Made by a program: the position numbers and the translations under genes. A stretch of DNA of 64,000 nucleotides from Streptomyces sp. HPF1205 (GTDB taxonomy: Bacteria; Actinomycetota; Actinomycetes; Streptomycetales; Streptomycetaceae): NCBI RefSeq assembly GCF_020400825.1, contig NZ_JAINVH010000004.1, forward strand, positions 248,001-312,000, in the 5' to 3' direction. The notes under the pieces were generated by a model that saw only the letters and a program-made list of their open reading frames with translations, was not told where the DNA came from and made no database searches. The stretch's first letter is position 1; every line of letters starts with the position of its first letter. Below are positions 17,071 through 25,528 of this stretch, in pieces.

Positions 17071-17086
17071 TACTAAGCGGTCGGTC
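17071..17086. promoter_or_regulatory. Second TetR-type operator, upstream of the SDR-TetR operon
   Basis: TACTAAGCGGTCGGTC shares 11 of 16 positions with the palindrome at 11851-11866, including the CGGTCGGT half. It lies 88 bp before the SDR start codon, in the only AT-containing patch of that leader. A shared TetR regulator is inferred. Confidence 0.5.
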
Positions 17087-17256
17087 ATCGCGGTGGAAGG
17101 GGCGGACCGCGCGCCGCGCCGCGCGCACCGTCCACGCATGTCCGGCGTATCCGGAGCGTATTCACCTTCCCGGGGGATGGACGCGAGAACGACAGGTCGG
17201 GATGATGCGGTCAGAGAGGACAAAAGCGGCGGCAGGGACCGCGCGAGGGGGCAGCC

Positions 17257-18642
17257 ATGGCCATGACGGTGACGAGTGTCCAGCCGTACTGGGACCTGAC
17301 TTTCGACGCGGACGGCGACCCCGATCCCCGCCTGCGCGACGCCCTGCTGTCCTCCGTGCACGAGCGCGCCGACCTGGTGGTCTTCTCGCACGGCTGGAAC
17401 AACGACCTGTCGACGGCCTGCGAGCTGTACGACCGCTTCTTCGCCCGCTTCCCCGCCCTGCTGCCCGGCCCCGCCGCCCATGGGTTCGGCTACGTGGGCG
17501 TGCACTGGCCCTCGATGCGGTTCAGCGACGAGCCGATCCCCGACTTCCCGCACACGGCCCTGGCGGCGCCGGCCACCGGCCGGCCACGGGACCCCGGCCC
17601 GGCAGAGCACCCCGGCCAGGCCCTCGACGCCGCGACCCGCGCCGGCCTCGCCCGGGTCTTCCCCGGCCACGACACCCGTATCGAGCGGATCGCCGGCCTG
17701 CTGGCCGAGCGCTCCACCGACCCGGCGCGGCTGCGGGAGTTCGCCGCCCTGGTCCGCCAGGTCACCGGCGTGGGGGCGCCGCCTTCGGAGGACGCTTTCG
17801 CGCGGGACACCGGGACGCCGCCCGGCGCGCGGTCCGTGCTGGCCGCCGAGGACCCGGTGACGCTGTGCGGGGCGCTGGCGGACGCCCTGGAGCGGGCCGG
17901 CGCGCCGGTCGAGCCGGCCGAGCCGGGCCCCGCGCTGCTCGGCGGCATCGGCAAGCGCGTGTGGGGCGGCGCCAAGGAACTGCTGCGCCAGGCCACGTAC
18001 TACGAGATGAAGCGGCGCGCGGGCGGCGTCGGGCGGTCGGGGCTCGGACCGGTGCTCGGCGAGATCGCGCGCAAGGCCCCGGAGCTGCGGGTCCACCTGG
18101 TCGGGCACAGTTTCGGGGCCCGGCTGGTGTCCTTCGCCCTGTCCGGGCTGCCGGACGCGGTCCGGGTGAGCTCGGTGACGCTGCTGCAGGGGGCCTTCTC
18201 CCACTACACGTTCAGCGGACCGCTTCCCTTCGACACCCGGGGCGGCGTGCTGCACGGCGTGCGGTCCCGGGTGACCGGGCCGCTGGTGGCCTGCCACTCA
18301 CGCCACGACCAGGCCCTCGGCGTGCTCTACCCGGTGGCCTCGCGACTGGCCGGCGAGGACCGCTCCCTCCTGGGCCTGGACGGCGAGGACCGTTCCCTCC
18401 TCGGCCTGGACGACGAGCGGTGGGGCGCCATCGGGCACGACGGCTTCAAGTCCCTGCCCGGCGCGGCGGCGCTCTCCCTGGCCGACGCGCTGGACGGGCC
18501 CTTCCCGCGGACCGGCTGCGTCAGCGTGGACGCCTCCGACGTGGTCTGCCACGGCGGACCGCCCGCGGGCGCGCACAACGACATCTGCCACGAGGAGCTG
18601 GCCCGCGTGGTGCTCCTTGCCGCCGGGCACGCCGTCCGCTGA
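17257..18642 (+). CDS. Alpha/beta-fold hydrolase of unknown substrate
   Basis: The 461-residue protein has the features of a large cytoplasmic serine hydrolase: an oxyanion-type strand LVVFSHGWNNDLSTACELYDRFF (about residues 40-62) and the nucleophile elbow VHLVGHSFGARLVSFALSG (Ser at about 286). A likely catalytic His occurs in IGHDGFK or AHNDICHEE near the end. There is no signal peptide and no recognised lid domain. Similar actinobacterial proteins are often labelled only as hypothetical. A tandem 10-residue repeat, GEDRSLLGLD twice, lies at about 366-385 from a 30-bp DNA duplication. ATG 17257 follows GAGGGGGCAGCC. Confidence 0.7.
   Translation: MAMTVTSVQPYWDLTFDADGDPDPRLRDALLSSVHERADLVVFSHGWNNDLSTACELYDRFFARFPALLPGPAAHGFGYVGVHWPSMRFSDEPIPDFPHTALAAPATGRPRDPGPAEHPGQALDAATRAGLARVFPGHDTRIERIAGLLAERSTDPARLREFAALVRQVTGVGAPPSEDAFARDTGTPPGARSVLAAEDPVTLCGALADALERAGAPVEPAEPGPALLGGIGKRVWGGAKELLRQATYYEMKRRAGGVGRSGLGPVLGEIARKAPELRVHLVGHSFGARLVSFALSGLPDAVRVSSVTLLQGAFSHYTFSGPLPFDTRGGVLHGVRSRVTGPLVACHSRHDQALGVLYPVASRLAGEDRSLLGLDGEDRSLLGLDDERWGAIGHDGFKSLPGAAALSLADALDGPFPRTGCVSVDASDVVCHGGPPAGAHNDICHEELARVVLLAAGHAVR
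18352..18411 (+). repeat. 30-bp in-frame tandem duplication
   Basis: Two adjacent 30-bp units (18352-18381 and 18382-18411) differ at only two positions and encode GEDRSLLGLD twice inside the alpha/beta hydrolase gene. The two silent differences suggest it is not brand new. Confidence 0.85.
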
Positions 18643-18748
18643 GCCCCCGCCCTCGCACCTCCCGAGCCCCCGCCCTCCCCGGCGCCCCGGCGACCCGCAC
18701 CCCGTACTCCCCGTGCCCCGCCCGGGACTCCCGGGGACGGTGGCGCGC

Positions 18749-18788
18749 GAGCGGGCCGGGTCACCGCCGTCGCGGACCCGGCCCGCTC
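18749..18788. terminator. Strong bidirectional terminator hairpin
   Basis: GAGCGGGCCGGGTC (18749-18762) and GACCCGGCCCGCTC (18775-18788) form a perfect 14-bp stem with a 12-nt loop between the converging hydrolase and penicillin acylase genes. No T-tract follows on either side. Confidence 0.7.
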
Positions 18789-18817
18789 ACCCGTCCCACC
18801 GCGTGGGCGTCGAAGCC

Positions 18818-21562
18818 TCAGCGGTGCGACGGGAACTCCACCACCTGCTGGAAGGTCGGCCGGTTCTGCCAGCTGATCCGGTCGTCGGTGACGCCGCCCA
18901 GCGGGCGCTGGACGATCGAGTCGGCGCACCACTGGTCGCCGGCCGAGCAGCCGCCGTCGTCCCCGGGGTAGACGGTGGCCGCCGGGGTGGCCGCCGCCTG
19001 CTTGAGGGTGGACAGCAGGACGTCCCGGCAGGCCGCGAGCTGCCCGCCGCCGCAGTATTCCTGCGCGAGCGGACCCTGTACGGGGTCGCCGAGCACCCGC
19101 CGCAGGTCCTTGTCCGCGTAGGACCACCAGCCGTATTGGAACGAGCTGCCCGCGTGCGCGCCCGTCGGCCCGTGCCCGGCGGACGGCGACTCGTCGATCG
19201 TGAGGTCCGCCGTCAGCGCCGTGTACAGGTCGCTGCCGAGGCCCGGCTCGAACTCGCCCTGGATCAGCAGCGGCCACCAGGCGTCCATCACCCGCACCGC
19301 GTCCGCGTACGCGTACGTGTGCGACCCGGGTGAGGTCTCGTGGCGCTTGCTGCCCGCCGCGGCCCAGGCCTTCAGCTGCTGCACGGCGGCGGCCTCCTGC
19401 GGGTCGGTGACGGTCGCGGTGCCGATGACCCGCAGCAGGTCGGGCAGGAGGTCCTCGCCGCGCAGGTCGGTCAGGGCCGCGTCGGCCATGGCCTTCACCA
19501 GGGCGGCCCGGGTCACCCCGCCGGCCTGGACCAGTGCCTTGACCCGGTCGTCGAGCAGGTCCCCGCGGTGCACCGAGCCGTCACCGAAACCGGCCGCCGT
19601 GTAGCCCGGCGCCTGCTTGTTGTTCCAGGAGATGTAGTAGTCCTGGTCGACGGACTGCGGGTGCTGGGCCGGCGGGGTGTAGTCGGCGGTGTTGGCCGTG
19701 GGGTCCCAGCCCTGCCAGTCGTACTGCGCGCGGGCCCACACCGGGAAGGAGGCGTCCACGCCGGGCGCCCGCACCGGGTTGGTGCCGCTGTTGTAGTAGG
19801 CGGTCTGCCGTGAGTCGGCGTAGAACCAGTTGAAGGTGTAGTTGATGTCCTGCGCCGCCCGCTGGAAGGAGGCGGCGTCGTGCACGAAGCCGGGGTCGTT
19901 GAGTTCCTGGAAGCCGATGATGGAGTCGGCCTCGTGCCGGTAGGAGCTGCGCAGCTGGGTGTACGCGACCGGTTTGCCGCCGATCGTGGCGCGGTACTCC
20001 ACCGGTCCGTACGCCGTGCGCCACACCTGCATGCGGTACGAGCCCGCCGGGGTGGAGTCCGCGGTCGTCGGCGTCCAGGAGTTGGTGCGCTCCAGCTTCT
20101 CCATCGGCACGCAGGTGCCGTGGAAGAGGTAGTGGGTACTGTCCTGGCACAGCTCGACCGCGTAGGTGTCGGTCACGTCCTGGGAGGCGGACGTGGCGCT
20201 CCAGGCGTAGTCCTGGCCGCGGCCCAGCTCCACGTACATCCCCAGGCCCGCGAAGGACGCGCCGCGGGCGCTGATGCCGGGGCCCTGCAGCTCCTGCAGC
20301 ATCAGCAGCTGCGGGGCGAAGTAGCCGGTCTGCGGGCCGAAGACGGCGACGGGGTGGCCGCTCGCGGTGTGCGCGCCGCTGACCACGAGGGCGTTCGACA
20401 TGCCCTTGTGGGTGGAGAACAGGTTGGCCGGGAGCAGGCCCGGGCTCTTGGTGACCGCCTGGGTCGCGCCGCCGGTCGCGTCGTACACCAGCGGTTCCGG
20501 CACCACCGAGCCGGGGTCGGGCAGTGCCTCGCCCTGGGGGTCGGCGGGCCGGGTCAGGTACGGGAAGCTGCTGCCGTCGTGGACGGTCGAGGCCGCCTCT
20601 GGGTCGTCGCGCTCGCGGAAGGACTCCCACACCTTGGTGCCCTCGTCGACCCCGTACTTCTGCTGCGCGGCCAGCAGCGACAGCGCCGACTGCACCTCGC
20701 CCCCGCCGCCGGTGCCGAACAGCGCGCCGACCACCGAGGCGAGCGCGATCAGGTCGGTGAGCTTGAACGGCTCGATGGTGCCGGCGTTGGTGATCGGGTC
20801 GACGTGGCCGGTCAGGTCGTACTCGCCGGGGAAGTAGCGGCCCGCCTTGGCGGCGGTGATGTAGGCGTTGATCCCGTCGATGTACGACTGCGCGTCCGCG
20901 AGCGCCTGCTTGCCGCGGCTGCCGCTGTTGGCCGAGAGCCAGTCGATCTGCGCCTGCAGGTCGTCCTCGGTGTACGGGGCCTGCCGCCAGAACTCCTGTT
21001 CAAGGCCGCGGTTGGCGGCCGCGCCGCCGGCGAACGAGGACAGCTCGCCGCGGCCCACGTGCCGGAAGAGATCCATCAGCCACAGCCGGTCCTGGGCCGC
21101 GGCGTACCCGGCGCCGAACTCCGTGCCGGAGCGGGTGGTGCCCGCGATGTGCGGCACGCCGGTCTTCTTGTCCCGGGTGATGGTCACGTCCGAGCGCGGG
21201 CTGATGACCGAGGCGACCTGGCCGGCGGGCACCCCGAAGGAGGAGCTGTTGAAGAAGTCGCTGATCGTCGTGTCGGTCAGGCCCGGGTAGCCGTCGGCGA
21301 GCGAGGCGTACGGGGCGAGCTGGTCCATGGTGTGCGCGGGACGGGTGCCCAGCACCTTGTTGGCCAGGATGTCGGCGAGCGTGGCGTTGCCGTTCTCGCC
21401 GGGTGGCAGGATGTCGGCGCACTGCCCGGCGCAGTAGTCGGTCGTCGCGTCCGCGGCCTGCGCGAGTGCGCCCGGCGCCACCGTCATGGCGCCGAGCGCG
21501 AGCAGCGCGGCCGCGGCAGCGGCTTTGAGCGTGCCGATCCGTCGTGGGGTCCGCAGCGGCAT
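18818..21562 (-). CDS. Secreted penicillin acylase family protein
   Basis: A 914-residue N-terminal-nucleophile hydrolase. Residues 1-35 form an export signal (MPLRTPRRIGTLK, then an Ala/Leu-rich core) with a twin-arginine-like RRIGTLK, cleaved near ALAQAADA. The alpha-chain region contains ITRDKKTGVPHIAGTTRSGTEFGAGYAAAQDRLWLMD. The autocatalytic cleavage site and nucleophile Ser are expected at KGMSNALVVSG (about residue 389), followed by the beta chain with HPVAVFGPQTGYFAPQ. Relatives hydrolyse beta-lactam side chains or acyl-homoserine lactones and cyclic lipopeptides; the natural substrate is unknown. ATG 21562 is preceded by AAGGAGCACAC. Longer readings upstream are spurious. Confidence 0.92.
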   Translation of the reverse strand: MPLRTPRRIGTLKAAAAAALLALGAMTVAPGALAQAADATTDYCAGQCADILPPGENGNATLADILANKVLGTRPAHTMDQLAPYASLADGYPGLTDTTISDFFNSSSFGVPAGQVASVISPRSDVTITRDKKTGVPHIAGTTRSGTEFGAGYAAAQDRLWLMDLFRHVGRGELSSFAGGAAANRGLEQEFWRQAPYTEDDLQAQIDWLSANSGSRGKQALADAQSYIDGINAYITAAKAGRYFPGEYDLTGHVDPITNAGTIEPFKLTDLIALASVVGALFGTGGGGEVQSALSLLAAQQKYGVDEGTKVWESFRERDDPEAASTVHDGSSFPYLTRPADPQGEALPDPGSVVPEPLVYDATGGATQAVTKSPGLLPANLFSTHKGMSNALVVSGAHTASGHPVAVFGPQTGYFAPQLLMLQELQGPGISARGASFAGLGMYVELGRGQDYAWSATSASQDVTDTYAVELCQDSTHYLFHGTCVPMEKLERTNSWTPTTADSTPAGSYRMQVWRTAYGPVEYRATIGGKPVAYTQLRSSYRHEADSIIGFQELNDPGFVHDAASFQRAAQDINYTFNWFYADSRQTAYYNSGTNPVRAPGVDASFPVWARAQYDWQGWDPTANTADYTPPAQHPQSVDQDYYISWNNKQAPGYTAAGFGDGSVHRGDLLDDRVKALVQAGGVTRAALVKAMADAALTDLRGEDLLPDLLRVIGTATVTDPQEAAAVQQLKAWAAAGSKRHETSPGSHTYAYADAVRVMDAWWPLLIQGEFEPGLGSDLYTALTADLTIDESPSAGHGPTGAHAGSSFQYGWWSYADKDLRRVLGDPVQGPLAQEYCGGGQLAACRDVLLSTLKQAAATPAATVYPGDDGGCSAGDQWCADSIVQRPLGGVTDDRISWQNRPTFQQVVEFPSHR

Positions 21563-21633
21563 GTGTGCTCCTTCCGGATACCGGTGGGCGGAGGTTACCG
21601 CCGGTAAGTCGGTCCCGGAAGACGAGCGGTGCG

Positions 21634-22590
21634 TCAAGTCCTGGGCAGCGGGCCCCGTTCCGGACGCTCCCGCGTCCGCCCGCCGGACCCCGCGTCCGCG
21701 CCGGGGCGGGTGGGGGCGGCCGCGGGTGCGGGGGCGTCCGTACCGGTGGGCGCGTCGGCACTGCTGAGAGCCGCCGTTCCCGTAAGGGCGTCCGTACCGG
21801 TGAGGGCAGCCGCACCCGGGACGGCGTCCGTACCGTTCAGGGCGTCGGCCGTCTCGCGGTCGGCCGGCAGGAACGCCTCCAGCTTCAGCTCGGCGATCGT
21901 CACGTCCGCGGCGGTGGCGAACTTCGCGACCGTGGTCATCAGCCGCAGTGTGCCGCGGCGGACCGTCTCCAGTTCCATCGGCACCGTGAAGCCCAGCAGG
22001 GCGTCCGCGTCGGGAGCGGAGTCGGGCACGTAGCCGGCGAGTTCGTCGTGGAGAGCGGACAGGCGGTCGTCGGGGTCGCGCCGCAGTTCCTCGCGTACGG
22101 CCTCGATGACGTGCCGGGCCCACTGCGGGAAGTTGCGGATCCGCGGGGCGAGGCCGCCCGGATGCAGGGCGAGCCGCAGCAGGTTCATGCCAGGGCCGAG
22201 CAGTGCCGGGTCGCAGCCCTCGGTCATGACGGAGAACGCCGCGTTCACGCCGACGACCCCGCCCCAGCGGTCCACGACGATGGCCGGGTAGGGCATGTGG
22301 CCGGCCAGGATGTGGCCGAGCGCCTCCAGCGCGGGCGCGAGCGCCGGGTCGGCCAGGTCCCGCTGGGGATGCGCGGGCGCGTAACCGGCGGCCAGCAGGA
22401 GGCCGTTGCGCTCCCGGGGCGGCAGCGCGAGGGAGTCGGCGAGGCGGGCGACCAGCGCGCGTCCGGGGGCGGAGCGGCCGTTCTCGATGAAGCTGATGTG
22501 CCGCTGGGTGGTGCCCGCGCGCACGGCCAGTTCCAGTTGGCTCAGACGGCGGCGGGTGCGGCTGGCGCGCAGGGCCTGGGCGAAGTCCAC
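21634..22590 (-). CDS. XRE-family regulator with MmyB-like ligand-binding domain
   Basis: A 318-residue regulator. The N-terminal HTH (residues 1-60) reads FAQALRASRTRRRLSQLELAVRAGTTQRHISFIENGRSAPGRAL, followed by the MmyB-like PAS-type domain (about 85-245) with YPAIVVDRWGGVVGVNAAF and NLLRLALHPGGLAPRIRNF. The last about 70 residues are Thr/Asp/Ala-rich low complexity from repeated DNA. The GTG at 22590 aligns with the usual family start; no strong ribosome site is visible. It is divergent from an LLM-class oxidoreductase 87 bp away, the usual MmyB-regulator arrangement with a flavin-dependent oxidoreductase or SDR target. Confidence 0.88.
   Translation of the reverse strand: MDFAQALRASRTRRRLSQLELAVRAGTTQRHISFIENGRSAPGRALVARLADSLALPPRERNGLLLAAGYAPAHPQRDLADPALAPALEALGHILAGHMPYPAIVVDRWGGVVGVNAAFSVMTEGCDPALLGPGMNLLRLALHPGGLAPRIRNFPQWARHVIEAVREELRRDPDDRLSALHDELAGYVPDSAPDADALLGFTVPMELETVRRGTLRLMTTVAKFATAADVTIAELKLEAFLPADRETADALNGTDAVPGAAALTGTDALTGTAALSSADAPTGTDAPAPAAAPTRPGADAGSGGRTRERPERGPLPRT
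21734..21840. repeat. Imperfect repeats encoding the regulator's C-terminal tail
   Basis: GCGTCCGTACCG recurs at about 21734, 21788 and 21823 with diverged spacers; read on the minus strand it gives the GTDA-type repeats at the end of the XRE regulator. Typical slippage-driven tail growth. Confidence 0.6.
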
Positions 22591-22677
22591 GGGACCGTTG
22601 TATCCCGGGGCCGCCGCACGCGGCGATTCCCCGCCGGGAATTGCGGGTGCGCGAGCCGGCCGCGCAGGCTCGGCCGC
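22591..22677. promoter_or_regulatory. Divergent promoter region of XRE regulator and LLM oxidoreductase
   Basis: The 87-bp gap between the divergent start codons holds both promoters. CCCCGCCGGGAATTGCGGG near 22630-22648 is locally less GC-rich and may include the regulator site. No clear palindrome was seen. Confidence 0.4.
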
Positions 22678-23706
22678 ATGACCAACGCATCCGCCCACCC
22701 GGGCGCCGCCCCTGCCGACGGCCCGGTCCGTATCGGCGTCTTCGTCCCCACCACCGAGGCCCAGTGGACCGACGCGGCAGGTCCGCGGGAGGTCGTCGGC
22801 TTCGGGGTGCGCGCCGAGGGGGCCGGCTTCGACTCGCTGTGGGCCACCGACTCCCTGCTCACCCCGCGGCTGGAGGCGCTGACCGCGCTGGCCGCGCTCG
22901 CGCCCGTCACCGAACGCGTGACGCTGGGCACCGCCACGCTGCTGCCCGCGCTGCGGACGCCGGTGACGGCCGCGCAGACCATCGCCTCCGTCGACCTGCT
23001 CTCCGGCGGCCGGCTGGTGCTCGGCGTGGGCGCCGGCTTCCCGGGACGCTTCGGCAAGCCGGTGTACGCGATGGCGGGGACCCCCTGGCCGGACAGGTTC
23101 GCCCGGCTCGACGAGACGGTCGCGCTGTGGCGGCGGCTGTGGACCGGCCGGGGCCCGGTGTCCTTCCACGGCTCGGTGCTGCGCTTCGACGACATCGCCC
23201 CCGCCACCCGCGCCTTCCGTCCGCAGGGCCCGCCGGTGTGGCTGGGCGGCGCGACCCCGGCGGCGCTGGCCCGGGCCGGACGGATCTACGACGGCTGGCT
23301 CCCGTACCCGCCGGACCCGGCCGACTACGGTACGGGCCTGGCCGCGATCGGCGCCGCGGCGGCCGAGGCGGGCCGGGCCGACGCGCCCTTCACCCCGGCG
23401 CTGTTCGTCAACGTGCTGCTCACCGGCGCGGCCGACGGCGGACGCGCGGCCCTGGACGCGTACGCCAGGCGCACCTACGGGCGGCCGATCGAGGAGATGG
23501 AGCGCATTCAGGCCAACGCCGCGGGCACGCCCGAGGTCGTGGCGGAGAAGCTCGGCCGGTACGTCGCCCAGGGGGCCAGGCACCTGATCATGCGCATCGC
23601 CGCCCCCGACATCCCGGCGCAGCTCGCCCAGCTCGACGGGCTGGCGCGGCTGCGGCCGGAACTCGACGGCGCCGTGTCAAGGGGACTGGCCGCTACCGGC
23701 GGGTAG
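22678..23706 (+). CDS. LLM class flavin-dependent oxidoreductase (probably F420-dependent)
   Basis: A 342-residue TIM-barrel enzyme of the luciferase-like monooxygenase class. The family pattern is visible in RIGVFVPTTEAQW, GFDSLWATDSLLTP, VTERVTLGTATLLPALRTPVTAAQTIASVDLLSGGRLVLGVGAGF and GPPVWLGGATPAALARAGRIYDGWLPYPP. Actinobacterial members usually use F420 or FMN; the substrate is unknown. It is divergent from an MmyB-type regulator and followed 84 bp later by an amidase gene in the same direction. Confidence 0.9.
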   Translation: MTNASAHPGAAPADGPVRIGVFVPTTEAQWTDAAGPREVVGFGVRAEGAGFDSLWATDSLLTPRLEALTALAALAPVTERVTLGTATLLPALRTPVTAAQTIASVDLLSGGRLVLGVGAGFPGRFGKPVYAMAGTPWPDRFARLDETVALWRRLWTGRGPVSFHGSVLRFDDIAPATRAFRPQGPPVWLGGATPAALARAGRIYDGWLPYPPDPADYGTGLAAIGAAAAEAGRADAPFTPALFVNVLLTGAADGGRAALDAYARRTYGRPIEEMERIQANAAGTPEVVAEKLGRYVAQGARHLIMRIAAPDIPAQLAQLDGLARLRPELDGAVSRGLAATGG

Positions 23707-23790
23707 TGCGAGGATCGCCCCCGCGCGGGCCGCGCCGGAAGGGGATCCGGCCACCGCCCGAAGGCGCGGCAGGCGAAGGGGAGGACGGGT

Positions 23791-25326
23791 ATGGGCGAGC
23801 CGCACGACCTGACCGCGGTGGAGCAGGCGGCGGCGATCCGGGCCGGCTCGCTCTCGCCGGTCGAGCTGACCGAGCACTACCTGGACCGGATAGAGCGCCT
23901 GGACGGGCGGCTGGGAGCGTTCCTCACGGTCACCCCGGACGTCGCCCGCGAGCAGGCCGCGCGCGCCGAGGCCCGGGCGCTCACGGCCCGCCGCGAGGGG
24001 CGCGAACTGCCGCCGCTGCACGGCGTGCCGGTACCGGTCAAGGACCTCACCTTCGTCGCCGGAGTGCGCTGCACGCTCGGCTCCGCCGCCTACGCCGGCC
24101 ACGTCCCGGACACCGACGACGACGTGGTGACGCTGATGCGCGCGGCCGGAACCATACTGCTGGGCAAGACCAACACCCCCGAGTTCGGCCTGCCCGGGTA
24201 CACCGAGAACCGGTTGGCGCCGCCCGCCCGCACCCCATGGGACCTGGAGCGCTCGGCGGGCGGTTCGAGCGGAGGCGCCGCCGCCGCGGTGGCCGCGGGA
24301 CTGGCCCCGCTCGCCCAGGGCAGCGACGGCGGTGGCTCGATACGCATCCCCGCGTCGGTGTGCGGCCTTTTCGGCATCAAGCCGAGCCGGGGCCGGGTCA
24401 GCGCCGGTCCGGTGCGGCACGACGTGAGCGGGCTGAGCACGTCGGGGCCGATCGCCCGTACGGTGGCGGACGCGGCGGCCCTGCTCGACGTCCTCGCCGG
24501 CCCGGTACCGGGCGCCCCGTACACGGCCCCGTCGCTGCCGCCCGGCGAGACCTTCGCCTCGTACGCCGGCCGGGACCCGGGCCGACTGAGGGTGGCGGCC
24601 CTGGCCGACCCGCCGGTGCCGGGCGTGGCGCTTCACCCGGACTGCCGGGCGGCGCACGACGCGGCCGCCGCCCTGCTGCGCGACCTGGGGCACGAGGTCG
24701 ACGAACTGTCGCTGCCGGTGGACGGCGCGATACGCGAGGCGTTCGGCACGGTGTGGGCGGTGATGTCGACGGCGGACCCGGTGGCGCCGCAGGACGAGGA
24801 GCGGCTGATGCCGCTCACCCGGTACTTGCGCGCGGCCGGCCGGGGCGTGTCGGGGCCGGCGTTCGCCGCCGCGCTGCGCACCTTCCGCTCGCTCGGACGC
24901 CTCGTCGCGGACGCGCTCCTGTCGTCGTACGACGTGATCCTCACCCCCACGCTGGCCCAGCCCCCGCCGCTCGTCGGCGCCCTGCGCGACGACCGGGACC
25001 CGGCGGCCGAATTCGACGCGATGGCGCACTTCACGCCGTACACGCCCCTGCACAACGCGACCGGGCAGCCGGCGGTGAGCGTGCCGTTGTACTGGACGGG
25101 GAGCGGGGCGGGGAGTGCCGCCGGGGGTACGGGGACCTCCGGGGGCACGGGAACGGCCGGGGGCACGGGAACGCCCGGGGGTACGGGAACGCCCGGGGCC
25201 GGGCTGCCGATAGGGGTGATGCTGGGCGGGCGGTACGGCGACGAGGCGACGCTGATCTCGCTGTCCGCGCAACTGGAGCGGGCGCGGCCGTGGGCCGGGC
25301 GGCACCCGGAGGTGTGGCGGGCATGA
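23791..25326 (+). CDS. Amidase (amidase-signature family)
   Basis: A 511-residue amidase-signature hydrolase. The Ser-cisSer-Lys triad is readable: Lys in GVPVPVKDLT (about residue 87), cis-Ser and nucleophile region in GGSSGGAAAAVAAGLAPLAQGSDGGGSIRIPAS (about 152-186). N-terminal AVEQAAAIRAGSLSPVELTEHYL is typical. The substrate cannot be predicted. Near the C-terminus (about residues 444-467) four copies of a GGTGTX hexapeptide interrupt the fold just before the conserved GLPIGVMLGGRYGDEATL segment. ATG 23791 follows GGGGAGGACGGGT. Confidence 0.92.
   Translation: MGEPHDLTAVEQAAAIRAGSLSPVELTEHYLDRIERLDGRLGAFLTVTPDVAREQAARAEARALTARREGRELPPLHGVPVPVKDLTFVAGVRCTLGSAAYAGHVPDTDDDVVTLMRAAGTILLGKTNTPEFGLPGYTENRLAPPARTPWDLERSAGGSSGGAAAAVAAGLAPLAQGSDGGGSIRIPASVCGLFGIKPSRGRVSAGPVRHDVSGLSTSGPIARTVADAAALLDVLAGPVPGAPYTAPSLPPGETFASYAGRDPGRLRVAALADPPVPGVALHPDCRAAHDAAAALLRDLGHEVDELSLPVDGAIREAFGTVWAVMSTADPVAPQDEERLMPLTRYLRAAGRGVSGPAFAAALRTFRSLGRLVADALLSSYDVILTPTLAQPPPLVGALRDDRDPAAEFDAMAHFTPYTPLHNATGQPAVSVPLYWTGSGAGSAAGGTGTSGGTGTAGGTGTPGGTGTPGAGLPIGVMLGGRYGDEATLISLSAQLERARPWAGRHPEVWRA
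25121..25192 (+). repeat. Four tandem 18-bp repeats inside the amidase gene
   Basis: Units begin at 25121, 25139, 25157 and 25175 and follow CCGGGGGYACGGGRACSY. They encode (GGTGTX)4 in frame, a probably flexible loop that could vary in copy number between strains. Confidence 0.85.
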
Positions 25327-25419
25327 GGGCGGCGGGCGTCAGGGCGGCGGGCGCGGCGCCGTCACGTCGGCGGGCCCTGGCCCTGTCACGTTGACACGCC
25401 CGGTCCCGCCCAACCATGC

Positions 25420-25434
25420 TGAGCAAGCGCTTGG
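25420..25434. promoter_or_regulatory. TetR-type operator upstream of the MaoC gene
   Basis: TGAGCAAGCGCTTGG contains the perfect 10-bp palindrome CAAGCGCTTG (25424-25433) and lies about 95 bp before the MaoC start. Thirteen of its first 14 bases recur at 26837-26850 in front of the TetR gene nearby. Confidence 0.65.
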
Positions 25435-25528
25435 AAACCCGCGTCGGCACCGGCGTCCCCGCTTCCGCCCCGCCGGCGTCGCACCGTCCCGGCCGCGACA
25501 CGGCGTCCGCATCCCAGGAAGGCTCCCC

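Noticed and set aside
21563..22690. 376-residue N-terminal extension of the penicillin acylase
   Set aside because: The extension overlaps the XRE regulator and precedes a clear signal peptide with its own ribosome site, so the acylase starts at 21562.
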